This document shows, piece by piece, positions 1-11,031 of a stretch of 64,000 nt of DNA (position 1 is the stretch's first letter; every line of letters starts with the position of its first letter). The DNA is from Ceratotherium simum simum (taxonomy: Eukaryota > Chordata > Mammalia > Perissodactyla > Rhinocerotidae), in NCBI RefSeq assembly GCF_000283155.1, contig NW_004454165.1, positions 41,855,630 through 41,919,629 of the forward strand, in the 5' to 3' direction. Position numbers and translations under genes: made by a program. The notes under the pieces are model-generated. The model was not told the DNA's origin. It did not search any database and was given only the letters and a program-made list of their open reading frames with translations.

Positions 1-128
1 TTCCTCTCATCCAGTTTTCAGTTCTGTCTCAGGGGCAATTTTTCCACGAGTAGTTGTAAATTGGCTGTGTCCACGGGAGGAGGTGAGTTCAGAGTCTGCC
101 TATGCCGCCATCTTGACTCCGCCTCCAG
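1..128. repeat. Unclassified interspersed-repeat fragment at the left edge
   Basis: The stretch ending in a 'gccgccatcttgactccgcc' motif resembles the regulatory end of a mammalian retroelement (antisense L1 5' UTR or an LTR). It is cut by the window edge, so family and orientation cannot be fixed. The call rests on memory of similar repeats only. Confidence 0.35.
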
Positions 129-1519
129 AAAAATTATTTAAACAGGTAGCATTTGAAGGAATAAAACAATCAGAAGGCATTTGGGGGATAATTAAGACTA
201 CTCTGAATTGTTTAAACTAGATATATAGCCTTTAAAACAAACCGTATGCTTCAAGGCATCTTCTGGCTTCCCTCTTCAGCTAGTTTTTTTATGCCATCAA
301 GATGTATTTTCAAGCATCTGTCTTTCTATAGATTAACTAGATCTCTAGGTAATATTGTTGAAGAAACATCCTCTCAGTTTCATCTGGCAACCATGAGGCT
401 TTCTAATATTAACTGGAGAAATAATATTCCTATAAATATAGAGAATGAACAAATAATTCTAATAGAGGCCAGGGCGGGGATGTGGAGCTTGTCAGGAGGT
501 AACTTCAGTGCTAATGTTCTTAGGTAGCTGTCTGGCTTCTTTTTTTACTTTCTGGTTTCTTCCAAGTTATTGAGGATAATTTTCAATCTTTGTGTATCAG
601 GTTCATAGCTGGAATAAGGGTGGGACGTGTCTGTCGTCATCTCCATCCTCCACTGTATGGGACATAGAGACATCTTGCACTTTTATTTCTAAGGCTCTTT
701 AAAATTGCAAAGCACAGCAGAATATTGATAACCCAACCCTGACCTTGGCCACGAGGGACAGTACAGCTTCGGCAGTGCGTTGTCCTCTGTGGCGCTCGCC
801 ACCTTTCAAAAGCAGCATGCTCCAGAAGCTCTGCCGGCTTTGGCAGCAGACACGGCTCTGAGCAGCCAGTGCTTTCGCTTGTGGGCGCTGTGCTGCTGCT
901 TCAGACCGTCTGCTCCATGTAGTAAGAGTCACTTTCCAGTCCCACGTCACCATTGTTGTCAGGGTGTGGGGAGTGATCGGCAGCTGTGATGCGACAGGAA
1001 ACAAGACTGTGTGCTGCTCCTGATGACTCTGCTTTCCGTGTCATCTCGGGCTGAGTGTGTGCGTGCAGGGGGTAAGAGTAGAACTACACTCTCTGAAACT
1101 GAAGGTTAAAAACATCAAATGTAAAGATCAGTTCCAGGAAGTCTGTGTGGTTTACTGGGAAAAATTGCCATGTGGGGCGTGGGGGACCATCACAGACCAC
1201 TTGTGCCCTCTGCAGGGTCTCTTACTTGCAGCTGCTCTTGGTTTCTTCACTTATTGAAGATGATCAGTCTAGAATCATGACCTACGGAGTCACGCCTGGG
1301 ACAGTCATGCCCGCTCTGTGTTTCCACATGCCTCCTGCCGCATCTGTTTGTAGGATCCAGGACTCCTTTCTCACACCCTCTAACCTGCCCCAGTCCCTGG
1401 ATGAGAGTTAACTCCTTCTTCTCGATTTCTCACACCCCCATCAAATACCTAATCGTGTTCTGCCTGTGTCTTCATATTGCTCCCTCCACTCTACTGTCAA
1501 TCCCCTGAATTGAGAAATT
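129..1519. other. Single-copy non-coding DNA, no feature recognised
   Basis: The left part is AT-rich and the right part is mixed, with no repeat family, gene-like codon pattern or splice structure that I can support. Open frames here are short and overlap on both strands, as expected by chance. Confidence 0.5.
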
Positions 1520-1839
1520 CTCGTATTGAATTTTTTTTTTTTTTGGTAGGGAAGATCAGCCCTGAGCTAACATCGGTGCCAATCCTCCTCTTTTTGCTGA
1601 GGAAGACCAGCTCTGAGCTAACATCTATTGCCAATCCTCCTCCTTTTTTTTTCCCCAAAGCCCCAGTAGATAGTTGTATGTCATAGTTTGCACATCCTTC
1701 TAGTTGCTGTATGTGGGACGCAGCCTCAGCATGGCCGGAGGAGCCGTGCGTCGGTGCGCGCCCGGGATCCGAACCCAGGCCTCCAGTAGCAAGGCGTGCG
1801 CACTTAACCGCTAAGCCACGGGGCTGGCCCTCGTATTGA
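1520..1839 (-). mobile_element. ERE SINE, long-body type, with target-site duplication
   Basis: Read on the minus strand, this has the tRNA-derived head (gggccagccccgtggcttag, then a 'gcggttaag' A-box-like segment), the 'gatcccgggcgcgc' B-box region, the 'ctactggggctttgggg' body, an A-rich spacer, and two tandem tail units containing 'gttagctca', then poly(A). The element is about 1530-1829. It is flanked by 'ctcgtattga' at 1520-1529 and 1830-1839, which is a clear target-site duplication. The extra body and doubled tail distinguish it from the shorter EREs at 7.7, 48.8 and 55.3 kb. ERE elements are equid/perissodactyl Pol III SINEs mobilised by L1. Confidence 0.93.
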
Positions 1840-3209
1840 GTTTTGAATCTTGCAGTTCCAGGCCCAGGCCCTGTGCACAATAGGCACTCTTGAAATACTT
1901 GCTATATTGACTTGATGAGTAAAGTCGTACAACCCAGGTAACCATTTGAGGTTGTGTCCTCTTCTCCTCTTCTGTCTTTGAGCTTCGACTGACACTGCCA
2001 TGTCACTCACATGTGGGACAGAAGGCTCGAGCACATGCTGATTGGACCCACCTTGGCCCTAAACCACGCTTGGTGCCCTTGCTCAGCAGCCTGCTTCACC
2101 AAACCCCTTCGGTTTGCTGTTCTGATCTCAGACCTGAGTCCCCTTCCATTCAAGGTTTCAGAGAAATAAGAACTTGGTTTCTAACCAATGTTTCCCACAT
2201 GAAACATGTTTCTAGACTTCCTGCACAAAACCGAGCCACGGTCCTCTCTCCCTACATAGAAAGTGTCTTTGTGAGAGCGCCTCTTTGTTTAGAGGGTGAA
2301 AAAAGAATGAAATATACTGTGGGGTGCTCCGCAGATGCTGCCGCTCCGGGAACACGTGTATTACGGCGTATCATGTAACGGTGCGCTGTGGGGAATAGTA
2401 ATGAATAGTTTGGAGCACAATAATGTGCATTGTTGATGTTTGTTAAAATAAAGATATTCAATTTAAAATAAAAGGGATTAAAAGCTTAATTCATGACTAT
2501 GTTAATATTTGCCTGCAAGTACACAGATAAATGGTGACGCCCGTTATCACGGCGAACACCTGCGCGCACAAGTTCCTCCGCGAGATCTCCATGGGATTGC
2601 GTGTTTTACAGAGCTTCAACTTTCATTTCCCAAAATAATGATATCATTCACTTACAGATATAGATAGGCTCTCCTCACTCCAACTCTATCCTGAAGCGAG
2701 TATTGTGACTTCAGCTACAAAAATACGGGATTAATTGCGGCAGTGACACGCCACGATTTTCCCGCTGCAGTAACAGATGACTAACCAGGCGCCAGCCAGC
2801 AGCATCTTCAGTCTCCCTTCTGCAGGACGCACGTGGCACCCAGGATGCTTCCTCCAGCAGAGGGATGCAGGTGAACCTGGCTTTGTGCAAAGTGGCTGGT
2901 CACACATGCTTGTAAAGTGAATGGTATTTTAAAATGTTCCAGGGGATTTTCCTCATTGAAAGGGGTTTATGACGAATTATTTGGGTGAAGTGTCCTGATG
3001 AAGAATTAAGAAATGTTTATGAGCAACTCTGACTTGATCATCTTGGAGCTAATTACCTGGAAGATGCAAAGATAAGATCAGGCTGTACTTGCATCCAGCT
3101 TCAGAAAAAACCAAATATGAATAAAACGACCAGAGGTACTAAGCTACATGCTTTATTCCTCAGGATATGTGCTACGTAGATGGCAGGTTATGAATATATT
3201 TGAAAGTCT
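1840..3209. other. Single-copy non-coding DNA with a CpG-richer patch
   Basis: No repeat family recognised. About 2330-2780 keeps more CpG dinucleotides than its surroundings (for example around 2340-2390, 2536-2585 and 2730-2765), but it is too sparse and AT-mixed to be called a CpG island. Two AATAAA hexamers lie near 2450 and 2466 without an upstream frame to go with them. Confidence 0.45.
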
Positions 3210-3645
3210 TGGTTGTATTAGTGTCCTGGGGCTGCTGCAACAAAGTACCACAGGCTGGGGGCCTAAACAACAGAACTTTGTTCTCTCTCGGTCCTAGAGA
3301 CAGCAGTCGGGGATAGAGGTGTAGGCAAGGGACGCCTCCCCCGTCCCCTCTGAAGGCGCTGGGGGAGGATCTGGCCAGGCTTCTCCAAGGCTGCCAGTGG
3401 TTCCTTGACTTGTGGCAGTACAACTCCAGTCTTCCATGGCGTTCTCCCTGTGGTCACTTCTCTGTGTCCACACCTCCCCTTTTATAAGGACACCAGTCAT
3501 TGGATTAGGGCCACCCTACCCCAGTAGGACCTCAGCTTTACTAATTACATCTGCAGTGACCTATTTACAAGGTCACATTCTGAAATACTGGGGGTTAGGG
3601 CTTCAGGGTATGAATTATTGAGGGCACGATTCAACTCGTAACACT
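3210..3645 (-). mobile_element. MLT1-type LTR (ERVL-MaLR), antisense solo LTR
   Basis: The reverse complement starts with a 'gttgaatcgtgccc' segment, passes through 'gcagatgtaattagtaaagc', 'ggccctaatccaatgactgg' and 'ttataaaaggggagg', and ends in 'ctgttgtttaggcc' and 'gtggtactttgttgcagcag'. These are the order and wording of MLT1-family LTRs. No internal retroviral sequence flanks it, so it is a solo LTR. It is closely similar, in opposite orientation, to the LTR at 35177-35600. Subfamily not determined. Confidence 0.85.
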
Positions 3646-4169
3646 GGTGTTAGCAGCTACTGTTTTGGGTGAGGCAGAAGGCAGAGACCAGCTTGAGGCT
3701 GGTGGGCAGAGCGGACACGGCCGAATGCAGGGAGGTGGTGGGGAGGAGTCAGGCCTGAGCCAGAGCCATGCTGTGATCACCTGGCTGGTCTTATGTTCCC
3801 ATATTTATGAGTCTCCGAGAAGAGGAGAAATGTGGACTGGCCCATAGTCACTTGTGGAGTGAGCTACTCCCATGGTTAGGAGGAGATGCAGGTGTGTGGG
3901 GTGGACCAGGAACTCCCGATATCTCGGGACACCAGGGAGGGGACAGGTCCATGAGTGGTAAGTTGTGACATCTACTTAAGTCAGCCAAGTGCCTCCTGAC
4001 TGTGGATGCATTAATTTCTGCAAACGTAGTATTCCAGCCCAAACATGACAGCTCGTGGCCCAAGTGTGTGTTTACATGCATCAAATCTTGTTCTGGGCCT
4101 GGTAGCATTGAGTGAAGCCCTGAGAGGTAACGGTTTTGACCACACAGTTGTATAGAGAGGGAGCCTCCC
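3646..4169. other. Single-copy non-coding DNA
   Basis: No gene, RNA or repeat recognised. Confidence 0.4.
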
Positions 4170-4335
4170 CTCGCCCGTACGTCGGCAGGCACTGTGTTAA
4201 CCTGCTGCGTTCATGTTCACGGTGGAGTTTCACCCGCTCCCAGGAGGAAGCCCTGATTCCATTGTTTAGATAAGGATGCAGGGGCTTCTGTGGGGTGTTG
4301 AGTAATCTGTTCTAAGGGTCTCAGCTGTGGGCTGG
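4170..4335 (-). repeat. Probable MIR fragment, antisense
   Basis: 'ggcaggcactgtgttaac', followed by a degenerate 'attgtttagataaggatgc' block and 'gagtaatctgttctaagg', follows the order of an antisense MIR (core, then the 'gaggaaactgag' and 'aagtaacttgcc' segments). It is strongly diverged. Confidence 0.5.
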
Positions 4336-4399
4336 GTCTTGCCCCCATTGGTTTGGGCCCAGCGGGCATGCTCTCAAATGCGCTATGAACTCTGGCCAA

Positions 4400-4870
4400 C
4401 ATTACAAGAGGATTTCAGAAGGGTGCCTTAGAGAAGGTCTTGCAGATACGGGGCTGGGCTGTAAGAGGTGGTTAAGCTCTGGTGACTGGGGGTGGGTCTG
4501 AGCAAGGCTAATGGTGCTGGGTGAGGTATGTTTACAGGATGGTGGGAAATCTGGCTTTCGAGGGCCTGAAGCTGTGTGTGGAGAGGGTGGGAAATACATT
4601 GGGTATGAAAGGTTGAGTGACCAGGTTATGGAAGGTTTTGAAAGCAAGCAGTGGTGTCTAAAGTTGCCTCTGCTTGCAGTGAGCAGACGCTGTAAATTCT
4701 TAAGAAGAAGGTTGACTTGATGGAGAAGGATAAGGGCAGTTGGCAGAGATGGACAGGAAACGGAGACCCGGTGGGCCTGGCCGCCCATGGAGGACAGCGG
4801 CAATAATCCAGGTGCGGAATGATGAGCTCTGCAGGATGGATAAAGAGGAGAGAAAACTTTTCAATAGAAG
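4400..4870 (+). repeat. Ancient mammal-wide repeat relic, family not named
   Basis: The '...ttatggaaggttttgaaagcaag...' and 'ggcaataatccaggtgcgga' phrases recall a dispersed mammalian repeat whose copies read 'aatccaggtgagagatgatg'. The relic at 53228-53430 may come from another part of the same family. I cannot name it with confidence. Confidence 0.35.
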
Positions 4871-6544
4871 ACACTAAATTAGGAACAAATTTACTGTACA
4901 GAACAGGCGCTGTACATCCCTGATTATTCACAGCTATTGCAATTTCACATCCTTTAATATTTTCTGCAAAGAATCCATTGCATATGCACTTAAAGGTGAT
5001 TTAAAAAACAAACATTGTGCGATTTTGCATATGAATAGATTCACACATCTGAAAAAGTTGTCAGCTCATGTGTCCTGTTATGTATTTCAGTTTGCAGCTT
5101 AGAAAACATAAGTACTGGAGAAGATGAGGGGAGCTCTGAGCCGCTGTGTCGTCATGCACGGTGCAGGGTGGGTAGGCACGGGGACAGACGGGCCAGGTTG
5201 GGGAGCGCCACCACAGCAGACACCTGGCGCTGGCAGATGCAGAACAGCCAGGGGCTGATCTCGAGGGTCAGGGAAGGCCAGCAGCACGCCTCAGGTGGGC
5301 ACGGAGCCCTGAGCCCGAGGAACATGAGCAGGTGAGCGGCCAGTGAGCCCTGAACCGAGGTCAGAAGTCATGCTTGTCTCACTTTATTCGCTGGATGTGG
5401 GCAACCCTGGACGCCAGGTGCTGACTGTGGCCAAGAGGATGTCAGAAGCCCAGGTCCAGCTGGTGCCGAGCGGGCAGGGCAGTCCGGCCTGCTGCCCCTC
5501 CTCTTGCACCGGAGTGTGCCCGCTGGACGGGAGCTGGTGAGACCGTGGTGGAGTGTGAATGGAGGAGGCAGCCAGATGAGGCTCAGACCTTCTGCCTGTC
5601 CATGTGAAATGTGTAGCAGGACACACGATCTGTCAATGTGGTCCAGAAACGTGAATTTATTCATACGCAGAGTTGTGTAATGTTTATTTTTTAAAAATCA
5701 CCTGTGAATGCATATATAATGGATTCTTAGCAGAAAGTATTAAACAGTGCACAATTAGGATAGCGGAACAACCCCGGATGCACAGTGGCTGTTCTTCACA
5801 GTAGACCTGCTTGACGGAGTGCCCAGAGGGCTGGTGGAGTGGGGTGACTTTCGGATGTGTGGCCTTTGAGGGGACAGCTGGGACCTCCAATGGGAGATGC
5901 CCTCTGTGTACCAGAAGATCGTGTCTGTGCTGCTTGGGGACTTCCACCCAGAGGCTCGCGTCCGGCGCTCCTTGCCCCATGTCCCTGCCATGCCACTATG
6001 GCCCCACCATGCCACCACGTCCCTGGCTCCCCTGGCTGGCCGCTTCCCTCCTCTCTGCTCCCACGGCCCGTGTAAACCACCACACAACACTCACCAGGCT
6101 GATCATTCGAAGTCATTTATGAATCTGTGCTTTCCCCAGACTGGGACTCCCCCAGCCTGGCCCCGAGCTTGCTCCTTCGTGTCACTCAGCACGAGGCCAG
6201 TCCGCGGTGAGCATGTGGCAGCCCAGGGCGGTTGCTGGTGACACTGTATCCCGTCTCTCCTCTCTTTCTCCCTTGTTCTTTTATCTCTTGTTTTCTTTTT
6301 TGATTTCTTTTCTCAATTCTCAATTTTCCCTCCATTCTCAGGCTTCCGTAGCCTTGGCCTCAGCACCTCTCAGTGGACTGGTGTCTCCTCAGACGGGAGC
6401 AGAGTCCGCCTGTAGGGAGGAGGAGAGAGAATGTTCACAGGCATCTGTTACCGTATTTATCGTTTAAGATCGTAGACAAATGCAGCCATGTTGTTGGGTG
6501 AAGATGTTATTGCTAATCAGCTTAACTGTATGAAAAGCCTCTGA
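4871..6544. other. Single-copy non-coding DNA
   Basis: Mixed AT-rich (4900-5090, 5640-5760) and GC-richer (5100-5600, 5800-6250) blocks. The overlapping open frames at 5755-6241 occur on both strands in several frames, a composition effect rather than coding. 6255-6335 is a pyrimidine-rich stretch. Confidence 0.45.
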
Positions 6545-6790
6545 GAGAGATGATTTTGCCTCCCCGTAGAGCTGCACTGCCCGGTGTGCTGGTACCGCAC
6601 TGTGTGCAGCTGTCTGTCACATTCAACTTAATTAAAATTAAATAAATTAAAACTTCAGTTCCTCCATCACACCAGCCACATTTCACGTGTTCAAGAAGCC
6701 ACCCGTGGCTCCCGGCCACTGTATTGGACAGAGCAGATATGGACGTTTCATCATCACAGAAAGTTCTGTCGGCAGCGACGCTCCAGGGCA
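6545..6790. repeat. Probable DNA-transposon fossil (non-autonomous)
   Basis: 'gagctgcactgcccggtgtgctggtaccgc', an AT-rich centre and 'gccacatttcacgtg ... attggacagagcagatatgg ... agaaagttctgtcggcagcg' recall the mammalian short hAT-like elements whose ends read 'attggacagcgctg'. Exact family and ends are not resolved. Confidence 0.45.
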
Positions 6791-7299
6791 CCCCGCTCAT
6801 GGGCCTGTGACCCAGAAACCCCATCGATGGTCATGATTGATCTGCTGCAATTGGCTGGTTGTGAGATGAGATCAGCAGCACCACTGTAGTGCCCTCCTTT
6901 CTCTACTTTCCCTCTTTACATAGGAATGGGTCTGTTTTTTAAATCTATTTTACATGAAAAACTATCAAATTGATTTAAAAAGAGTCTACTTTGACTCTTT
7001 AGATAGAAAAAGGCCAAAGTGAAACTTTGGACTGTGGTGGGAAGGAGCACTTAATAATTGAAGTGGGAATACAACTGACAAACTGTGGAACGTGCATACA
7101 GCAACAATAGTAAAGTTTCAAGTCGCTGGTTCATTTCTAGTTCCCACTGCAGCATGTTATATATTTTAATTGAAACTAAGTTTCAAATATAATGCAAAAC
7201 AAAAATAATCTAATGACTTTTAGAATAAGATGCACTTTTAAAGATATTTGGGGCTCATTCCTTCTTTGACCTGTCAGCCGTTTGTTCAGAACTTAGAGT
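6791..7299. other. AT-rich single-copy DNA
   Basis: No repeat or gene recognised. Several TTTAAA/ATTTTAAT blocks are present. Confidence 0.4.
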
Positions 7300-7540
7300 G
7301 CTGTGGTGGGTACAGGCTTGGGAGCGCCAATAATTTGGTTTCTTATTTCAGCTCTGCAGTGTGTAAGCTGTGTGACCTTGAGGAGCTACCTGAATGTCTC
7401 TGATCCTCAATTTTCTCAGTAAAGAGGAAACGATGACATCTCCCTTACAGGGCTTGTGTGAGAGTAGATGATGTAAGGAATGTTTCGTGCTCAGCACAGG
7501 ACCAAGCATGTGTCAACTATCAATAGTGGTGCAGTTAGTT
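7300..7540 (+). repeat. MIR SINE, sense
   Basis: The segment 'gtgtaagctgtgtgaccttg ... cctcaattttctcagtaaag ... gatgacatctcccttacagggcttgtgtgag' follows the MIR core and 3' order (tRNA-derived, mammal-wide SINE) and continues into a diverged 'gtgctcagcacaggacc' tail. Confidence 0.85.
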
Positions 7541-7656
7541 ATGATGTCCTGGGAGCTGGGATCGGCTGGTGTCAGATCCGAGGATGAATTTAAAACTTCT
7601 GTCTTTAAGGCCAGAACATGGGATGTGGGCTTCCTGGGTAGGCTAGGAATCAGGTG

Positions 7657-7942
7657 CCCCTCAAAGCAACTTTCCTTTTTTTTTTTTTTTTTTTGGTGAG
7701 GAAGATTAGCCCTGAGCTAACATCCAATTGCCAATCCTCCTCTTTTTGCTGAGGAAGACTGGCCCTGGGCTAACATCCGTGCCCATCTTCCTCTACTTTA
7801 TATGGGACACCGCCACAGCATGGCTTGTCAAGCGGTGTGTTTGTCTACGCCCGGCATCCGAACCTGTGAACACCGGGCCACTGCAGCAGAGCATGCCAAC
7901 TTAACTACTATGCCATTGGGCTAGCCCCTCAAAGACACTTTC
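7657..7942 (-). mobile_element. ERE SINE, short-body type, with target-site duplication
   Basis: The plus strand reads poly(T), 'ggtgaggaagattagccctg', two tail units, 'tactttatatgggacaccgc', then the inverted tRNA-like head ending 'gggctagcc'. The element is about 7675-7924. It is flanked by 'cccctcaaagcaactttc' (7657-7674) and 'cccctcaaagacactttc' (7925-7942), which differ at two bases and form a long target-site duplication. Divergence of the head (for example the B-box 'gcccggcatccg') shows it is not a recent copy. Confidence 0.93.
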
Positions 7943-8479
7943 TTTTAATATTTGTGTAGCATTCAACAATAAGAAAAACTTCATTAGCCTTGAAACAAAT
8001 GATTAGAGCATGACCAATTTTGCAGTTTTCCGATGAGAGTAGTTTTACTTGCCTCTAATGCGTGGCCCACACCGACGGTCTGAGAGTGACGGCTGGAGCA
8101 CTGATGCAGTGTCCACACTGCTCACGTTCGCTGGTGCTTGGGAAGACAGAATTGTCTCACTTTTCATTTCAGTGGAGGAAGGTGACAGCTGCAGGGAACT
8201 CCACTGACTTAGGTCAGCACCAGAGCCCTCTCCCAGTGGAGGATTACGGTAGACGGTAGACGGGGAGGGCCTGGAGGCAGGAGGGGCTCGGGGTGGTCGA
8301 GCCTGCTGATGACTGAGTCTGCCCACGGCTGCCCCACCTTTGACAAACATGCTCACAAGTCCCCTTGAACCATGAGATGCTGTCCAGATCCCCCCCGCAG
8401 GGCGTGCGAGGGCCTTCGCAATTCGCTCCCCACTTCTCTGTCCAACCTCACCTGCTGCCTTCTCCCCTCCCACACCCCA
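7943..8479. other. Single-copy non-coding DNA
   Basis: No feature recognised. A short tandem 'ggtagac' duplication lies at about 8249-8262. Confidence 0.4.
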
Positions 8480-8770
8480 TCTCTGGATGTCCTACATGTT
8501 TGCAGGTCTCTAACAGGCTTGGTGCCCACACCGTTGGGTTTGTGCCTGTTGTTCCTCTAGCTAGAATCTCCCATCACGTGTCCCATCCTCCCCCCCAGGC
8601 CACCCCCACTCAGCCTGCAAACCTGCTCTCTCTGGGAGAGTGCCCACCCTCCCTGTCCAGTGACACTGTACTCACCTCCATTCACACCTCCTCACCATGT
8701 AGGGCATCTGTGCCCCCCGCCCTCTTGAAGTCTTGGAGGTCAGACACTGTCAGGGGTCCCCAAGGCCACG
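8480..8770 (+). repeat. Probable L2 LINE 3' fragment, sense
   Basis: 'gttgggtttgtgcctgttgttcctctagctagaatctcc', followed by C/T-rich text and 'ctcttgaagtcttggaggtcagacactgtc', parallels L2 3' ends ('gttccctctgcctggaa...', 'tagactgtgagctccttgag'). It is diverged, so the edges are approximate. Confidence 0.5.
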
Positions 8771-9769
8771 CCCAGGTTCACCAGTTCTCACAGAACTCCG
8801 TACACTCGGACTCGTGGCTGTGGTTTGGTAAGTGAGAGGACGCAGAGGAAAGTCAGCGAAGGGAGGAGGTTTGTGGGGTGATGTCCAAGGCACCGGCACT
8901 GGCTTCCAGAGCCCTCTCCCCTGGAGTCTCTTAATTCCCCGAAAGGGGCTGTGATGATGCATGTGAAGTGCTTCTCCTGGGAGGCTCATGAGAGACCCCA
9001 TGCCCAGGGTTTTGATGGGGGCCTGGCCAAGTAGCGCCCTCCGCCTGGGAGGCACCAAGATCCAGACCCCAGAAGGAAAGCAGGTGCTCGGCATAAGTGG
9101 CACCGATTGTACAGTGTAGCACGTGGAGCCACTCTCACCAGGGACTGGGGGCTTTCCGAAATCCAAGGTCTCAGATGCCCATCAAGGGCCCACCCTGCAA
9201 GCAGGCCTCTCTGAGGATGGTGGTCCAAGCCGCCGTGTGACTATTCTGCACAGGGTCTGAGCATCACGCATCCGTGGAGCACCTGAATTTAGCCTCACAC
9301 ACGACCGAGGACAGTATCTGTTAAATGGGTGAGAGAGGAAGTCTGATGAAAACTGGGGGCAGGACTGTCCTCGGGCCAGATTGTGGGGGAACTCGGTGTT
9401 AGAACGTGGACTTTGTAGAAAATGGAAACCTGGCTGTGGAAAAGTCACTGTGGTCTCAGAGGGTGGAGAGAGGAGCAGTGGGAGGCAGGAGATGGCGTGG
9501 GCCCCGAGGCGGCTGAGGGAGCTGGTAACTGGTGCTTGAGGAGGGGCGCCGTGTGGTGGGCGCGGAGTGGGGAGAGTTTCCCGTGTCATTGTGGGGAAAG
9601 AATTGACGGGGTCAGTGTTGGGTGGACGTGGTTGTCATTGGCTCAATAGTGACCTCAGAAGGGTCCTGGAAAAGAGCTTTGGAGTAATGCAGGTGGTTCT
9701 CATTTTTCATTTGAAGACGGTGGGGTGGAGAAAAATGACCTCCAGTTGACCCAGTGAGCTTGATGACGT
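8771..9769. other. GC-moderate single-copy DNA with a possible repeat relic
   Basis: 9300-9720 carries G-rich phrases (gggtgagagaggaagtc..., ggagtaatgcaggtgg) that may be a worn copy of the unnamed repeat at 4400-4870, but I cannot establish this. Antisense open frames at 8750-9589 overlap in several phases and show no family resemblance. Confidence 0.35.
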
Positions 9770-10250
9770 TCCTGGCCCCTACACCGCTGGAAAGCTGGCT
9801 GGCCAGGCCTCTGACAGCCTTTCCCCGTCATCCTTGGTCATTGAGCCCTGGTTCTGGCTGAGCTGTCCCAAGTAAAGATTACATCTCCTGCCTTCCCTGC
9901 AGCCAATGTTGGCCGCATCCCTACGTTCCAGCTAATAAGATCAAACAAAAGTGTGTGTGTGACTTCCCAAACAGCTCTTTAGAGGTGTGCCACACACTGT
10001 TCTTTATCCCTTACCCCTACCGGCCAGCTGGAAGGATATTGGGAGGGCCAGAGTGACAGCAGCCATCATGGACCAGGAGGCATCCTCCAAGGAAGGAGCC
10101 ACATCTCTGATGCTCAGGGACGTCCTCCTCTGGGCTTCTTCAAGTAGGAAGAAATAAACTTTTACTGGGTTAAGTCACCCTTTTCTCAGGGTTTTGTTGT
10201 TGTTACTCTCAGTTAAACCTAACTCTGTTGGTACTCAGGGCTGGAGCTTT
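9770..10250 (+). mobile_element. Probable ERVL-class solo LTR, sense
   Basis: 'gattacatctcctgccttccctgcagcc', 'gttggccgcatccctacgttccagctaataag', 'gcagccatcatggaccagg', 'aggaagaaataaacttttac' and a terminal 'taaacctaactctg' follow the order of an old LTR with an AATAAA polyadenylation signal (about 10154) followed by a 'ggttttgttgttgttac' 3' segment. Subfamily not assigned. No retroviral gene remains. Confidence 0.5.
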
Positions 10251-10479
10251 TCCCACCACACCAACCAGAAGAAGTGCTTCTGTGAAAGAAAAGGTGACTC
10301 GTATTGACAGAGGGAGACCTGAGGCTCACTGTGGAAACAGGAACCTTTGCCTTATTTCTGCTTCTAGAAAAAGCCAGAACTTACTTTGAATATAAAATTC
10401 TCATTGAATTCATCTCTACGTAAGGCATCAAAGTATTTTTCTTTGGGTTAAGCACTTTTTGACAAGATTTGGTTCAGTC

Positions 10480-10670
10480 GATCTGCTAAACAAATTACTT
10501 AATTTCTGTGAACCTCAGTTTCCTTGTCTATGAAGTGGGCATAATAACATTGCTTTAGAAGTTGGTTGTGAGAATTACCCAGCAGAGTGCCTGGCACAGA
10601 GGATAGACTCAGTACACGGTGGTTATGGTTATAGCATCATTACTGTGGATCTTCAAGGACAGTTTGAAAT
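10480..10670 (+). repeat. MIR SINE, sense
   Basis: 'acttaatttctgtgaacctcagtttccttgtctatgaagtgggcataataac' followed by 'agagtgcctggcacagagg' is a clear MIR core and 3' segment. Confidence 0.88.
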
Positions 10671-10958
10671 AAAGTTGATTGGAGGATGGCATATTTTACT
10701 TCCTCACAAAGATCTAATTCTCATTCCTATTTTGCTTTTTTATTTTGGCGTGGCTGCTCATTCTAGTAGTTTACAGTGAATTTAAATAATACAAATGATC
10801 AACATTTTTGATAAATGGGGCTAATCTCTAAATCCCTGGTATAAATTCCCAAATATGTCCAATATGTCTTTATCTGAATTACAGTACTTTTTGAGTTTTG
10901 GTTAGTAAACTATGCCAAGCTTGCCTTTGGTCTCCCTTAAAATGGGGGGAGAGAGGGA

Positions 10959-11031
10959 ATATATATATATATGTGTGTGTGTGCACGCACGTGTGTGTGC
11001 ATGTTTGTGTGTGTGTGCGTGCACGTGTGTA
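10959..11031. repeat. (TA)n/(TG)n/(CACG) alternating purine-pyrimidine tract
   Basis: A run of AT steps passes into TG and then CACGCACGTG steps. Strict purine-pyrimidine alternation holds from 10959 to about 11004, breaks at a TTT, and resumes to about 11031. This composition favours Z-DNA and is a typical hypervariable microsatellite. Confidence 0.9.

Noticed and set aside
2440..2475. Two AATAAA hexamers as a gene 3' end
   Set aside because: AT-rich context with no upstream coding or exon signal.
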